Below, piece by piece: positions 45,646 through 55,575 of a DNA stretch of 64,000 nucleotides. The stretch lies in assembly GCF_000754805.1 (NCBI RefSeq), contig NZ_KN150731.1, positions 3,521,886 to 3,585,885 of the forward strand. Direction: 5' to 3'. Source of the DNA: Yersinia frederiksenii ATCC 33641 (GTDB taxonomy: Bacteria; Pseudomonadota; Gammaproteobacteria; Enterobacterales; Enterobacteriaceae). The translations under genes and the position numbers were made by a program. The notes below the pieces were generated by a model that searched no databases, had not been told where the DNA came from, and worked only from the letters and a program-made list of their open reading frames with translations. Each line of letters starts with the position of its first letter. The first letter of the stretch is position 1.

Positions 45646-46689
45646 TTAACGTTTTTTCTTAGCATCACGTGGCGGGCGCCCGACAGTGGCCTGATACACC
45701 TTAAACCGGCCATTCTGTGCCAATACTTCATGGCTGCCAAATGCGGCATCCAGCAGCGCAGGATAAGGCAAGAAGGAGTTCGCCACGATCCGCAATTTAC
45801 CGCCCACATGCAGGTGTGCGGTCGCACCACGGATCAACATTTCAGCCGCAGTCAGGCTCGTTTGAATCCCATCATGGAAGGGTGGGTTTGAAATAATCAT
45901 CTCGAAGCGGCCTTTAATGTCAGAGTAGACATTACTGGCAATCACTTGTGCTTCAATATTATTCGCTGCCAATGTTGCCCGGCTGGATTCTATGGCTGCC
46001 GCGCTCACATCACTTAGCGTCCATTTGATTTTAGGTAATTGCTGCGCCAGAACCGATGCCAATACCCCGGCACCACACCCGACATCCAGCACACTGCCTT
46101 TAAACGGCTCACTGAATGTTGACAGCAGCAGGTGGCTACCCGAATCCAGTGAATCGCGGCTGAAGACACCAGGCAACGTTTTGACTGTCACATCACCGAC
46201 TTGATAACTCTCCCACCAGGCATCGGCATCAAATTCTGGCTGTTTATCCAGGCGGCCATGATAAAGACCACAACGGCGAGCGCTGTCAATCTTGGTCAGT
46301 TGGGCGAAATCGGACAGCATTTCTTCTGCACTGCGCACGCCACTGCGGTTCTCACCCACCACAAAAATATCACTGCCCACCGGCAATAAAGAGAGCAGGT
46401 TAGCCAGTTGGAACTGGGCTTCTTGTTTGCTTTTTGGCCAGTAATAAACCAGCGTGTCGCAGGTGGCGACGGTTTCAGCTGTCGCCAAAAGACCGAATTG
46501 AACATTCTCTTCCAGCGTATTGCTCAGTAATTGCCAGTGGTGATATTGATTGGTGTGAACCCGTACCCCGGCGGCATCAAATTGCGCTGGCAGCGCATCT
46601 TGTAAATCACCGGCAAACAACACGTGGCGGGCTATAAATTCATCACTATGGCGCAGTATCACTTCACTGGCTGGGGTTAATGCTGACAT
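45646..46689 (-). CDS. rsmC: 16S rRNA m2G1207 methyltransferase
   Basis: Methylates guanosine 1207 of 16S rRNA in the 30S subunit using SAM. 347 residues from ATG 46689 ([18 protein letters not shown], as in E. coli MSAFTPASEVLLRHSD). It has a duplicated methyltransferase fold: a degenerate N-terminal half and an active C-terminal half with SAM motif [12 protein letters not shown] and catalytic NPPFHDG. Convergent with the aldo-keto reductase, two bases apart; divergent from holD. Confidence 0.96.
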   Translation of the reverse strand: MSALTPASEVILRHSDEFIARHVLFAGDLQDALPAQFDAAGVRVHTNQYHHWQLLSNTLEENVQFGLLATAETVATCDTLVYYWPKSKQEAQFQLANLLSLLPVGSDIFVVGENRSGVRSAEEMLSDFAQLTKIDSARRCGLYHGRLDKQPEFDADAWWESYQVGDVTVKTLPGVFSRDSLDSGSHLLLSTFSEPFKGSVLDVGCGAGVLASVLAQQLPKIKWTLSDVSAAAIESSRATLAANNIEAQVIASNVYSDIKGRFEMIISNPPFHDGIQTSLTAAEMLIRGATAHLHVGGKLRIVANSFLPYPALLDAAFGSHEVLAQNGRFKVYQATVGRPPRDAKKKR

Positions 46690-46801
46690 CAGTCTTTGGC
46701 TCCTCAATAATATGATCGGGGATTATAGAGGTTTGTTGGCGCATGTTCGATGGGTTTGCTAGCATAGCGTCGAAATAGGGGTTGCTTTGACAGGAAAGGG
46801 C

Positions 46802-47239
46802 ATGGCATCAAGACGAGACTTACTGTTACAACAGCTTGGCATCACGCAGTGGACATTGCGCCGCCCAGCCGTCTTGCAGGGTGAAATTGCGATACACTTA
46901 CCCGAAGATACCCGCCTGTTAATTGTGGCAGACCCGCTTCCTGAACGCGATGACCCGCTGTTGTGCGATGTGTTGCGCAGCTTGGGGCTCACTCCAAGTC
47001 AGGCTTATACACTGACGCCGGAGCAGGTGGCGATGTTACCCGAAAAAACACAGTGCAACAGTTGGCGATTGGGCATCAGTGAACCACTTGCCGTTGCGGG
47101 TGCACAATTACACAGCCCGGCACTGGCCGGACTTTATCACGACGCGAGCGCTAAGCGCGCACTTTGGCAGCAGATTTGTCATCATGAAGCAGATTTCTAT
47201 CCTGACGCCAGCCGATCTGGCCACAGCGTATCAAATTGA
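46802..47239 (+). CDS. holD: DNA polymerase III psi subunit
   Basis: Part of the clamp-loader complex; with chi it links the replicase to SSB. 145 residues. Start ATG 46802 behind GGAAAGGG gives MASRRDLLLQQLGITQWTLRRP, matching E. coli HolD MTSRRDWQLQQLGITQW. CNSWRLG and ALWQQIC near the end are conserved. It overlaps rimI by 56 bases. Confidence 0.95.
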   Translation: MASRRDLLLQQLGITQWTLRRPAVLQGEIAIHLPEDTRLLIVADPLPERDDPLLCDVLRSLGLTPSQAYTLTPEQVAMLPEKTQCNSWRLGISEPLAVAGAQLHSPALAGLYHDASAKRALWQQICHHEADFYPDASRSGHSVSN

Positions 47240-47627
47240 GCAAGCCAGCCACGCTTTTCCGTGGACGGAAAAAACCTTAGCCAGTAATCAAGGTGAGCGC
47301 TATCTCAATTTCAAGTTGAGTGTTGACCAGCACATGGTCGGCTTTGCTATTACCCAAATGGTATTGGATGAAGCCACGCTGTTTAATATCGCCATTGACC
47401 CACAGCATCAGCGCCAGGGTTATGGTCGTTTGCTGCTTGAGCATGTGATTGCGCAGTTGGAAACACGTAATATCTTCACACTTTGGCTTGAAGTTCGGGC
47501 CTCAAATGCAGGTGCGATAGCCTTGTATGAAAGCCTCGGGTTTAACGAGGTTTCCGTGCGTCGCAACTATTATCCAAGTGTTAATGGGCGCGAAGATGCC
47601 ATTATGATGGCGTTACCTATGGGGTAG
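47184..47627 (+). CDS. rimI: Ribosomal protein S18 alanine N-acetyltransferase
   Basis: GNAT enzyme that acetylates the N-terminal Ala of S18. 147 residues from ATG 47184. AFPWTEKTLASNQGERYLNFKL and the acetyl-CoA loop HQRQGYGRLLLEHVI are close to E. coli RimI. The start lies inside holD, so the two are translationally linked. The longer frame back to 47079 is just holD read in another phase. The E. coli neighbour yjjG is absent here. Confidence 0.95.
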   Translation: MKQISILTPADLATAYQIEQASHAFPWTEKTLASNQGERYLNFKLSVDQHMVGFAITQMVLDEATLFNIAIDPQHQRQGYGRLLLEHVIAQLETRNIFTLWLEVRASNAGAIALYESLGFNEVSVRRNYYPSVNGREDAIMMALPMG

Positions 47628-47636
47628 CACCGTTTT

Positions 47637-47786
47637 GTGGATAATAAATTGTCTATCCCGGTTAAATCAGGGAAAATACCGCGCTATAACACCGATTCCC
47701 GCTTTCCTGAATCACGCATTGCACCAGATGCCATGCCAGAGCAGGGCGGCCTAAAAGTAGAAAATTCAAACTATGTCTCCAAGTGA
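47637..47786 (+). CDS. Candidate 49-residue protein between rimI and prfC
   Basis: GTG 47637 (ten bases after the rimI stop) to TGA 47784-47786, overlapping the prfC ATG at 47773 by 14 bases. The product starts [12 protein letters not shown], continues [20 protein letters not shown] and ends VENSNYVSK. It is polar with no membrane segment, and I recognise no relative. prfC has no good ribosome site of its own, so reading through this frame could couple prfC to rimI. It could also be non-coding spacer that happens to be open. Confidence 0.35.
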   Translation: MDNKLSIPVKSGKIPRYNTDSRFPESRIAPDAMPEQGGLKVENSNYVSK

Positions 47787-49362
47787 ATATGCACAGGAAG
47801 TCGCGAAAAGACGTACTTTCGCGATCATTTCTCACCCCGATGCCGGTAAAACCACCATTACCGAAAAAGTGTTGCTGTTCGGGAACGCCATTCAGACCGC
47901 CGGTACAGTAAAAGGCCGTGGCTCAAGCCATCATGCCAAATCTGACTGGATGGAAATGGAAAAACAACGCGGTATCTCCATCACGACTTCCGTGATGCAG
48001 TTCCCGTATGGCGGTTGTCTGGTTAACTTGCTTGATACCCCAGGGCATGAAGACTTCTCCGAGGATACTTATCGTACTCTGACCGCAGTTGACTGCTGTC
48101 TGATGGTGATTGATGCGGCGAAAGGGGTAGAAGACCGAACCCGCAAGCTGATGGAAGTTACCCGTCTGCGCGATACACCGATTCTGACTTTTATGAACAA
48201 ATTGGACCGCGATATCCGTGATCCGATGGAAGTGTTGGATGAAGTCGAACGTGAACTGAAGATTGCCTGTTCACCGATAACCTGGCCGATTGGCTGTGGT
48301 AAGTTATTTAAAGGGGTTTACCACCTTTATAAAGATGAAACTTACCTGTATCAGACCGGTAAAGGCCACACCATCCAAGAAGTGCGCATTGTTAAAGGGC
48401 TGAATAACCCGGATCTGGATGTCGCTGTGGGTGAAGATTTGGCTAAACAGTTCCGTCAGGAGCTGGAATTAGTTCAGGGCGCATCTCATGAATTTGATCA
48501 TGAGGCTTTCCTGTCCGGTGATTTAACACCGGTCTTCTTTGGTACCGCTCTGGGTAACTTTGGTGTTGACCATATGTTGGATGGTCTGGTTGAGTGGGCT
48601 CCCGCGCCAATGCCACGTAAAACAGATACTCGTGAAGTGGTTGCGGCTGAAGAGAAGTTTACCGGTTTTGTCTTTAAGATTCAGGCAAATATGGACCCTA
48701 AACACCGTGACCGTGTTGCCTTCTTGCGCGTGGTTTCCGGCCGTTTTGAAAAAGGCATGAAGCTGCGTCAGGTCCGCATTAAAAAAGATGTGGTGATTTC
48801 CGATGCGCTGACCTTTATGGCGGGTGACCGTTCGCACCTTGAAGAAGCTTATGCTGGCGATATTATCGGTCTGCATAACCACGGTACCATTCAGATTGGT
48901 GATACCTTCACTCAAGGTGAAGATATGAAGTTCACCGGTATTCCGAACTTTGCACCTGAATTGTTCCGTCGTATTCGCCTGCGTGACCCATTGAAACAGA
49001 AACAATTGCTGAAAGGATTGGTTCAGTTGTCCGAAGAGGGCGCGGTGCAAGTCTTCCGTCCACTGACCAACAACGATCTGATTGTTGGTGCCGTTGGTGT
49101 TCTGCAGTTTGAAGTGGTTTCTTCACGACTGAAAAGCGAATATAACGTGGAAGCGGTATATGAGTCGGTCAACGTTTCAACTGCCCGCTGGGTTGAATGT
49201 GATGATGTGAAGAAGTTCGAGGAGTTTAAACGTAAGAATGAGGTTAACCTGGCATTGGATGGTGGCGATAATTTGAGCTATATTGCCCCAACGATGGTTA
49301 ATCTTAATATTACGCAAGAACGTTATCCGGAAGTCCGTTTCCGTAAAACTCGCGAGCATTAA
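47773..49362 (+). CDS. prfC: Peptide chain release factor 3
   Basis: GTPase that recycles RF1 and RF2 from the ribosome after termination. 529 residues, as in E. coli. P-loop [13 protein letters not shown], switch [19 protein letters not shown] and NKLD. Elongation-factor-like domains II and III follow, ending [15 protein letters not shown]. Confidence 0.97.
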   Translation: MSPSEYAQEVAKRRTFAIISHPDAGKTTITEKVLLFGNAIQTAGTVKGRGSSHHAKSDWMEMEKQRGISITTSVMQFPYGGCLVNLLDTPGHEDFSEDTYRTLTAVDCCLMVIDAAKGVEDRTRKLMEVTRLRDTPILTFMNKLDRDIRDPMEVLDEVERELKIACSPITWPIGCGKLFKGVYHLYKDETYLYQTGKGHTIQEVRIVKGLNNPDLDVAVGEDLAKQFRQELELVQGASHEFDHEAFLSGDLTPVFFGTALGNFGVDHMLDGLVEWAPAPMPRKTDTREVVAAEEKFTGFVFKIQANMDPKHRDRVAFLRVVSGRFEKGMKLRQVRIKKDVVISDALTFMAGDRSHLEEAYAGDIIGLHNHGTIQIGDTFTQGEDMKFTGIPNFAPELFRRIRLRDPLKQKQLLKGLVQLSEEGAVQVFRPLTNNDLIVGAVGVLQFEVVSSRLKSEYNVEAVYESVNVSTARWVECDDVKKFEEFKRKNEVNLALDGGDNLSYIAPTMVNLNITQERYPEVRFRKTREH

Positions 49363-49383
49363 TCGAGCTACAAGCCGCATTCT

Positions 49384-49407
49384 ATCGGGGTATTAAGTAC
49401 CCCGATT
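49384..49407 (+). terminator. Terminator after prfC
   Basis: ATCGGGGTA (49384-49392) and TACCCCGAT (49398-49406), five-base loop, followed by a weak T-rich tail. The rest of the spacer to 49673 holds the osmY promoter; no further gene is visible. Confidence 0.75.
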
Positions 49408-49673
49408 CATTAATTTCCTTCACTATTCCACCTCTAAGATAACTCTCACTTAGTGATAAAAATCTGACTTTAGTCCGATTCCGACTGTATTTTTTCCGAG
49501 ATGCTCTATCTTTATAGGTACCAGCAGGACTGACTTGCATCAAATTAAGATCAGTTAACCTGCAGTAATCGTAAAGTATTCATCAAATACCCACCTACAT
49601 AAGGTGGCGTAAGAATTTGCAAATCGGGGCGTTATATCCGATTTGGAATTCAAATCAAAAAAGGAAGAAATCG

Positions 49674-50288
49674 ATGACAAACACAAAATTTGCCCGTTCA
49701 GTGATGGCTGTTGTTTTAGGTACTGCGCTTATGAGTGGGAGTGTGTTCGCCGAAGACACTATGCTCAATAAAGCCTCCAACGCTGTGGACAGTACCGGTG
49801 CTAAACTCGATAGTTCCATGAAGAAAGTTGATAACTACATGGGGGATAGCGCAGCGACAGCCAAAGTAAAAAGTGCGTTGCTGGAAGAAAAGTCCCTTAA
49901 AAGCACTGATATCTCAGTTGAAACTAACCATGGCGTTGTTACTCTCAGTGGTTTCGTGACTTCTCAGGCTGAAGCTGAAACGGCAGTTGAAATTGCCGGT
50001 AATGTTGAAGGGGTAAAATCCGTCAGCGATAAGCTACATGTGAAAGATCAGAAAACACAATCTGTCAGCGAATATGCTGGCGATGCGGCAACAACCAGCT
50101 CAATCAAAGCCAAATTACTGGCAGATGACATCGTACCGTCACGTAAAGTTAAGGTAGAAACGACCGATGGTGTGGTGCAACTGTCCGGTAATGTTGAGAA
50201 TAAAGCTCAGTCCGAGCGCGCAGAAAGTATTGCTAAAGCCGTTGATGGCGTGAAAAGCGTTAAAAACGATCTCAGCATCAAGCCTTAA
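49674..50288 (+). CDS. osmY: Periplasmic stress protein OsmY (two BON domains)
   Basis: 204 residues. Signal peptide about 1-28 ([18 protein letters not shown], cut before EDT). Two BON domains, about 55-125 and 135-204, each with the pattern IKxxLL...VxVxTxxGVVxLSG. In E. coli it is RpoS-controlled and acts as a periplasmic chaperone. Start ATG 49674 has AAGGAAG. Confidence 0.95.
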   Translation: MTNTKFARSVMAVVLGTALMSGSVFAEDTMLNKASNAVDSTGAKLDSSMKKVDNYMGDSAATAKVKSALLEEKSLKSTDISVETNHGVVTLSGFVTSQAEAETAVEIAGNVEGVKSVSDKLHVKDQKTQSVSEYAGDAATTSSIKAKLLADDIVPSRKVKVETTDGVVQLSGNVENKAQSERAESIAKAVDGVKSVKNDLSIKP

Positions 50289-50305
50289 TTATTATTCGGC
50301 TGATG

Positions 50306-50346
50306 GGTATTTCGTGGACAATAATATCATCCACGAAATACCTTTT
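50306..50346 (+). terminator. Terminator after osmY
   Basis: GGTATTTCGTGGA (50306-50318) with TCCACGAAATACC (50330-50342), a perfect 13-base stem, then TTTT. Confidence 0.9.
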
Positions 50347-50498
50347 AATCACTCCGATAGCCCAATAATTCATCCGATAAACCCAACTAATACAACTTCT
50401 GCTATATGCGCTACTGTTAGATAGGCAGAGGTAATTAAATAGTGATTTTCTGAACGAGAGTTTATGAAGTCATTTTTTCAAATGGTAAGGAGAAGCTT

Positions 50499-50660
50499 AT
50501 GTTTCGCTGGGGCATTATATTTCTGGTCATTGCGTTAATCGCTGCGGCATTAGGTTTTGGTGGGCTAGCCGGTACGGCAGCCTGGGCCGCAAAAGTTGTC
50601 TTCGTTGTGGGTATTATCCTATTCCTCATCAGTTTGTTTACAGGACGTAAGCGGCTTTAG
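50499..50660 (+). CDS. ytjA: DUF1328 small membrane protein YtjA
   Basis: 53 residues: [20 protein letters not shown], then [24 protein letters not shown] and a basic end (GRKRL). Two hydrophobic helices. Length, the FRW start and its position between osmY and yjjU are as in E. coli. AAGGAG lies seven bases before the ATG. Function unknown. Confidence 0.92.
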   Translation: MFRWGIIFLVIALIAAALGFGGLAGTAAWAAKVVFVVGIILFLISLFTGRKRL

Positions 50661-50730
50661 TTAGGCGTGATGGTTACAGCAAAGGTAAGAACGGGTATCC
50701 TCAACGCCTGTTGTAACGAATTAAGGATGG

Positions 50731-51984
50731 ATGGTGGGATACAGAATACCTATCACGCTCGGTAATATTGAGCCACTCGCCTATAAGCCATACCAGCCCG
50801 GTAAAATGGCGTTGGTTTGTGAGGGCGGCGGGCAGCGAGGGATTTTTACAGCCGGTGTGCTGGATGAATTCCAGCGCGCCCGCTTTAACCCTTTTGATCT
50901 AATGATTGGTACTTCTGCCGGGGCACAAAACCTCTCTGCTTTTATCTGTGGCCAACCCGGCTACGCTCGCCGTGTCATTACCCGCTACACAACAACTGCT
51001 AACTTCTTCAATCCGCTGCGTTTTGTTCGTGGTGGTCACTTAATTGATCTGGACTGGCTGGTGGATATCACCTCTCAGCAGCTACCTTTGGCAATAGACC
51101 ATGCCGAACAGCATCTCCAAAATGGCCGCGAGTTTCTCATGTGCGCTTGCCGCAGTGATGATTTCGAGCCCACCTATATATCCCCAACCCGAGAAAGCTG
51201 GTTATCCGCCATCAAAGCGTCCAGTGCTATCCCTGGATTATATCGTCAAGGTGTTGATTTAGATGGTATAAGTTATCAGGATGGAGGTATCAGTGATGCC
51301 ATTCCCGTCGAAGAAGCCTATCGGCGTGGGGCGGATACGATTGTGGTTATTCGTACAGTTCCTTCGCAGGCGTATTATACGCCGCAATGGATGAAACGGA
51401 TGGAGCATTGGCTGAGTGAAAGTAGCTTGCAGCAATTGGTGCGAATTATGCAGCAACATGAGCAAAGTTATCATCGCATTCAGCAATTTATCGAGAAGCC
51501 ACCGGGTGATTTACGCATTTTCGAAATTTTCCCCCCTAAACCCCTTGCCAGTAATGCGTTAGGTAGCCGGGTTGCGGCGCTAAATCATGATTACCATTTA
51601 GGCCGCCGTTGTGGGCGCTATTTTCTGGCAACGGTCGGTCACTGGTTGCTGCCAAAGGATCCTTTGACGCCGTTTGATATCAAGGGCGAAAAAAACACGA
51701 TTTCCCTCTCTCGTCGATTGATTCAGCCACAAGATATTAACCAGCCAGATGATATGGCAGAGTTAATTGATGCTGAGGATTCTTCTTTTGATATCAATAA
51801 ATCGCCAGATATTATCACTCCGGTTAATGCAGTACAGGCCGCGGAAAGTCACCTTCCCCCTCAGATGACCGTGGCTGAGAGTGGGCTGAATATTCCGGCA
51901 TCGACGCGGAGTAAAAAGAAACCGTTGCCAGCCGAGATTATTCGGTCTGCGGGGGCGGAAAATACCAAAGGTGATACGGCGTAA
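50731..51984 (+). CDS. yjjU: Patatin-like phospholipase family protein YjjU
   Basis: 417 residues. Catalytic elements of patatins: oxyanion loop CEGGGQRG, nucleophile Ser in GTSAGAQN, and Asp in YQDGGISDAIPV. The first 330 residues follow E. coli YjjU closely. The last 90 residues are polar, species-specific and probably disordered. Its TAA overlaps the yjjV ATG. Confidence 0.93.
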   Translation: MVGYRIPITLGNIEPLAYKPYQPGKMALVCEGGGQRGIFTAGVLDEFQRARFNPFDLMIGTSAGAQNLSAFICGQPGYARRVITRYTTTANFFNPLRFVRGGHLIDLDWLVDITSQQLPLAIDHAEQHLQNGREFLMCACRSDDFEPTYISPTRESWLSAIKASSAIPGLYRQGVDLDGISYQDGGISDAIPVEEAYRRGADTIVVIRTVPSQAYYTPQWMKRMEHWLSESSLQQLVRIMQQHEQSYHRIQQFIEKPPGDLRIFEIFPPKPLASNALGSRVAALNHDYHLGRRCGRYFLATVGHWLLPKDPLTPFDIKGEKNTISLSRRLIQPQDINQPDDMAELIDAEDSSFDINKSPDIITPVNAVQAAESHLPPQMTVAESGLNIPASTRSKKKPLPAEIIRSAGAENTKGDTA

Positions 51985-52820
51985 TGGCACCGACTCGTGG
52001 GCAGATGCCATGTTTTTCCGACACACTCTATTTTGTTGATACGCATTGTCATTTTGATTTTCCGCCATTCAGTGGTGCAGAAAAGACCAGTTTAGAGAGT
52101 GCGGCGCAGGCAAATGTCCGGCAAATTATTGTGCCGGCGGTGAGTGCTGCTTATTTTCAGCGCATTGTTGATTTGGCTGCAAATTATCCACCGCTCTTTG
52201 CTGCACTGGGTCTGCATCCCCTCTATATTGCTCAGCATCAAGAAGTGGATTTAGCCCTACTGGCCTCATCGCTGGCGGATAAAACGGACAAACTGGTCGC
52301 TGTGGGGGAGATTGGTCTGGACCTCTATATGGATGAGCCGCAGTTACCACGACAACTCGCCTTATTGCATGCCCAATTGAAGCTCGCCAGGCAGCATGAC
52401 CTGCCAGTTATACTGCATTCACGCCGCTCACACGATCAGTTGGCTGCTGCGTTACGCAAAATAACCTTGCCACGCACGGGGGTGGTACACGGCTTTGCCG
52501 GGAGTTTGGCGCAAGCGCAGGCATTCATTCGCTTGGGTTATTACATCGGTGTGGGTGGAACCATCACTTATGAGCGGGCGCAGAAAACCCGAAATGTTAT
52601 GGCGGCATTACCGTTATCGGCATTATTACTAGAGACGGATGCCCCAGATATGCCACTTGCAGGTTTTCAGGGCCAACCTAACCGGCCAGAGCGGGCGGAA
52701 CAGGTGTTTGCTGTGTTATGCGAGTTACGGCCAGAAGCACCACAGGAGATTGCCGCCCAGTTATTAGAAAATAGTCAGCGATTATTCCAGTTGCCCTCGC
52801 TCAAGACATTCACCTGGTAG
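51984..52820 (+). CDS. yjjV: TatD-family metal-dependent hydrolase YjjV
   Basis: 278-residue TIM-barrel hydrolase, probable nuclease or deoxyribonuclease. Metal ligands in VDTHCHFDF, the Glu in GEIGLDLYMDE, VILHSRRS (His) and LLETDAPDMPL (Asp). An N-terminal extension of about 15 residues precedes the family start; a later start is possible. Coupled to yjjU through TAATG. Confidence 0.92.
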   Translation: MAPTRGQMPCFSDTLYFVDTHCHFDFPPFSGAEKTSLESAAQANVRQIIVPAVSAAYFQRIVDLAANYPPLFAALGLHPLYIAQHQEVDLALLASSLADKTDKLVAVGEIGLDLYMDEPQLPRQLALLHAQLKLARQHDLPVILHSRRSHDQLAAALRKITLPRTGVVHGFAGSLAQAQAFIRLGYYIGVGGTITYERAQKTRNVMAALPLSALLLETDAPDMPLAGFQGQPNRPERAEQVFAVLCELRPEAPQEIAAQLLENSQRLFQLPSLKTFTW

Positions 52821-52882
52821 ATCCCGAGTCAAAACATACAAAACAGGCTAATAGTTAGCTTGCTTTCACTTCTTCCTTCTTT

Positions 52883-52904
52883 TTAGTGTGATTTGCATCA
52901 CATT
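52883..52904 (+). promoter_or_regulatory. CRP site upstream of the nucleoside transporter
   Basis: TTAGTGTGATTTGCATCACATT contains perfect TGTGA-N6-TCACA. A second half site TTTGTGACAG lies about 45 bases further on. A tandem CRP arrangement with CytR between is usual for nucleoside genes. Confidence 0.8.
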
Positions 52905-53029
52905 AATTATCTTGCAGTTGCTTCCAGTTGTGTTTATTTGTGACAGAGATTGTTTGATAGCGAGACCATGCCAGTATAATCCTCCCCACACACATTATTT
53001 AAATATAAATCATTAACAGGATTATCGAC

Positions 53030-54301
53030 ATGCTTATGAGTTTAGTCGGAATGGCGGTACTGATATTAATAGCCGTACTTCTTTCCAGTAATTTTAGGGC
53101 AATTAATATCCGCACTGTGGTTGGGGCCTTTATTCTCCAAGTGGGCGTTGGCGCACTGGTATTATATGTGCCAATCGGTCGTCGTATCCTTGGTGGCATG
53201 TCTCAAGGAGTGGCGAACGTTATTGCTTATGGTAATGACGGTATTTCATTTATGTTTGGCGGCTTGGTTTCCGACAAAATGTTTGAAGTTTTTGGCGGTG
53301 GTGGCTTTGTATTTGCCCTGCGAGTATTGCCCGTCATCGTATTTTTCTCTTCATTAATTGCTGTTTTATATTACCTCGGCGTGATGCAACTGGTTATTCG
53401 GGTATTAGGCGGCGGGCTGCAAAAGCTGTTAGGGACATCGCGTACCGAATCCCTTTCTGCAACGGCCAATATCTTTGTTGGGCAAACAGAGGCCCCATTG
53501 GTGGTGCGTCCCTATATCGCCACCATGACCCAATCTGAATTGTTCGCTGTAATGTGTGGCGGTTTAGCCTCGGTTGCGGGTTCTGTATTGGCCGGTTATG
53601 CGCAAATGGGCGTACCACTGGAGTATCTGATTGCAGCTTCCTTTATGGCAGCACCCGGTGGGTTATTGTTCGCTAAATTGATGGTGCCAGAAACCGAGAA
53701 AACCCGTGATACTGTTGATGCTGCTACCTTAATTGCTGAAGATGATCGTCCGGCTAACGTTATTGATGCTGCGGCATCGGGTGCGGCTTCCGGTTTGCAA
53801 CTGGCGTTGAATGTCGGGGCGATGCTATTAGCCTTTATTGCATTGATTGCATTGCTCAATGGGATCCTCGGTGGGATTGGCGGTTGGTTCGATTATCCGC
53901 AACTCTCGATGGAACTGATTCTGGGCTGGGTGTTCTCGCCAATTGCTTATCTGATCGGCATTCCGTGGAGTGAGGCGATGGTCGCGGGGTCCTTTATCGG
54001 TCAGAAAATCATCGTGAACGAATTTGTGGCATTTATGAACTTCGGCCAATATCTTCAGGCTGAGGAGCTCGTCAGAGCTGCTGGTTTACAGGTGCTATCT
54101 GAACATTCTAAAGCCATTATCTCCTTCGCACTGTGTGGTTTTGCCAACTTGTCGTCTGTCGCCATTTTATTGGGTGGATTAGGCAGTATGGCCCCTAGCC
54201 GCCGCCATGACATTGCGCGCTTTGGCCTAAAAGCCGTAGCCGCAGGGACATTATCAAACTTGATGAGCGCCACTATTGCCGGTTTCTTCTTAGCACTGTG
54301 A
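53030..54301 (+). CDS. Concentrative nucleoside transporter (NupC/CNT family)
   Basis: 423 residues, inner-membrane H+- or Na+-nucleoside symporter. CNT landmarks: [25 protein letters not shown], then [21 protein letters not shown] and [17 protein letters not shown]. It sits directly before the deo operon (E. coli has yjjW and yjjI here), so uptake and breakdown of nucleosides are neighbours. The exact orthologue (NupC, NupX or PsuT type) is uncertain. AGGA lies upstream of the ATG at 53030. Confidence 0.9.
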   Translation: MLMSLVGMAVLILIAVLLSSNFRAINIRTVVGAFILQVGVGALVLYVPIGRRILGGMSQGVANVIAYGNDGISFMFGGLVSDKMFEVFGGGGFVFALRVLPVIVFFSSLIAVLYYLGVMQLVIRVLGGGLQKLLGTSRTESLSATANIFVGQTEAPLVVRPYIATMTQSELFAVMCGGLASVAGSVLAGYAQMGVPLEYLIAASFMAAPGGLLFAKLMVPETEKTRDTVDAATLIAEDDRPANVIDAAASGAASGLQLALNVGAMLLAFIALIALLNGILGGIGGWFDYPQLSMELILGWVFSPIAYLIGIPWSEAMVAGSFIGQKIIVNEFVAFMNFGQYLQAEELVRAAGLQVLSEHSKAIISFALCGFANLSSVAILLGGLGSMAPSRRHDIARFGLKAVAAGTLSNLMSATIAGFFLAL

Positions 54302-54324
54302 TCACTGCTGGTTAACCCTATTCC

Positions 54325-54361
54325 TGCCCATAAGCTATTCTTGATGCGAGTGGGCATTTAT
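54325..54361 (+). terminator. Probable terminator after the nucleoside transporter
   Basis: TGCCCA (54325-54330) with TGGGCA (54351-54356), followed by TTTATT. The loop is long (20 bases). Confidence 0.5.
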
Positions 54362-54386
54362 TCTCAATCGGGCTTAAATCAGGTTA

Positions 54387-54460
54387 TTTTGTGATTTTAA
54401 TCACATATAATTTAGTTTCGTTACAAGTTACTATTGATAAGTGTGAATTTGAACACTCTT
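54387..54460 (+). promoter_or_regulatory. deoP2-like control region with two CRP-type sites
   Basis: A perfect CRP site (TGTGA-N6-TCACA within 54387-54408) and a weaker one (TGTGAATTTGAACACT, about 54442-54457). The centres are about 52 bases apart, as in E. coli deoP2, where CytR binds between them. The stretch 54461-54684 up to deoC shows no gene; it should carry the transcript leader. Confidence 0.75.
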
Positions 54461-54684
54461 CGCAGCCTGGTAACGTGTTCAAATAGAGCTATAAGTTAGT
54501 GCGGTGAGATGGATCTCAATTGCTACCCAAGGTGTTATCCGTGGGGCTATCTTCAAGGAACCAAGTCCGCTCGCCAACGTATTGAGCTTAATTATCAGAG
54601 AGACCAATCTGGTCTCTTTGCCCGCTCATAAATAAATGCTCAGTTTTGGCAATGTGCTGAAGCTGAAAAGTGTTGGAGAGTTTT

Positions 54685-55482
54685 ATGACCGATTTAACCG
54701 CCTGCGCGAATCTAAATGATTATGCCAAACGCGCGCTGAGTTTGATGGATTTAACCACCCTGAATGACGATGATACCGACGATAAAGTTATCGCTTTGTG
54801 TCATCAGGCAAAAAGTCCTGCTGGTAATACCGCAGCCGTCTGTATTTATCCTCGCTTTATTCCTATTGCCCGTAAGACATTACGTGAGCAAGGGACGCCT
54901 GAAATTCGTATTGCAACGGTGACCAACTTCCCACATGGCAATGATGATATTGCCATTGCACTGGCCGAAACCCGTGCGGCAATTGCCTATGGCGCGGATG
55001 AAGTGGATGTGGTTTTCCCTTACCGTGCCTTAATGGCTGGTAACGATAAAGTGGGCTTCGAATTAGTGAAAGTGTGTAAAGAAGCCTGTGCTGCCGCGAA
55101 TGTGTTATTGAAAGTGATTATTGAAACGGGCGAATTAAAACAAGAACATTTGATCCGTCAGGCTTCCGAGATTGCTATCAAAGCGGGTGCTGATTTCATT
55201 AAAACCTCAACCGGTAAAGTGCCGGTCAATGCCACGCTGGAAAGTGCCGACATCATGATGCGCACTATTCGTGACTTAGGTGTGGGGCAAACTGTTGGCT
55301 TCAAACCTGCGGGGGGCGTACGCACCGCTGAAGATGCCGCACAGTTCTTGCAACTGGCCGATAAATTGATGGGTGAAGGCTGGGCTGATGCTCGCCACTT
55401 CCGCTTTGGTGCCTCCAGTCTGTTAGGCAGCTTGTTGACAACACTGGGTCATCAAAGCGACAGCAAAACCAGCGGCTACTAA
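54685..55482 (+). CDS. deoC: Deoxyribose-phosphate aldolase
   Basis: Splits 2-deoxyribose 5-phosphate into acetaldehyde and glyceraldehyde 3-phosphate. 265 residues, TIM barrel. The Schiff-base Lys173 is in [28 protein letters not shown] and KVIIETGEL are family blocks. ATG 54685 behind TTGGAGAG. First gene of the deoCABD operon. Confidence 0.97.
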   Translation: MTDLTACANLNDYAKRALSLMDLTTLNDDDTDDKVIALCHQAKSPAGNTAAVCIYPRFIPIARKTLREQGTPEIRIATVTNFPHGNDDIAIALAETRAAIAYGADEVDVVFPYRALMAGNDKVGFELVKVCKEACAAANVLLKVIIETGELKQEHLIRQASEIAIKAGADFIKTSTGKVPVNATLESADIMMRTIRDLGVGQTVGFKPAGGVRTAEDAAQFLQLADKLMGEGWADARHFRFGASSLLGSLLTTLGHQSDSKTSGY

Positions 55483-55575
55483 CCGTTTTCACCGTTATTG
55501 AACTGAACAGAGGTATTGCGGGCTAGGTTGCCGCAGTGCCGCTTTTTCCATATTGACGTCAAGCAGGGGGATGCC

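Noticed and set aside
48523-49050. 175-codon minus-strand frame inside prfC
   Set aside because: Shadow of prfC, with no family features.
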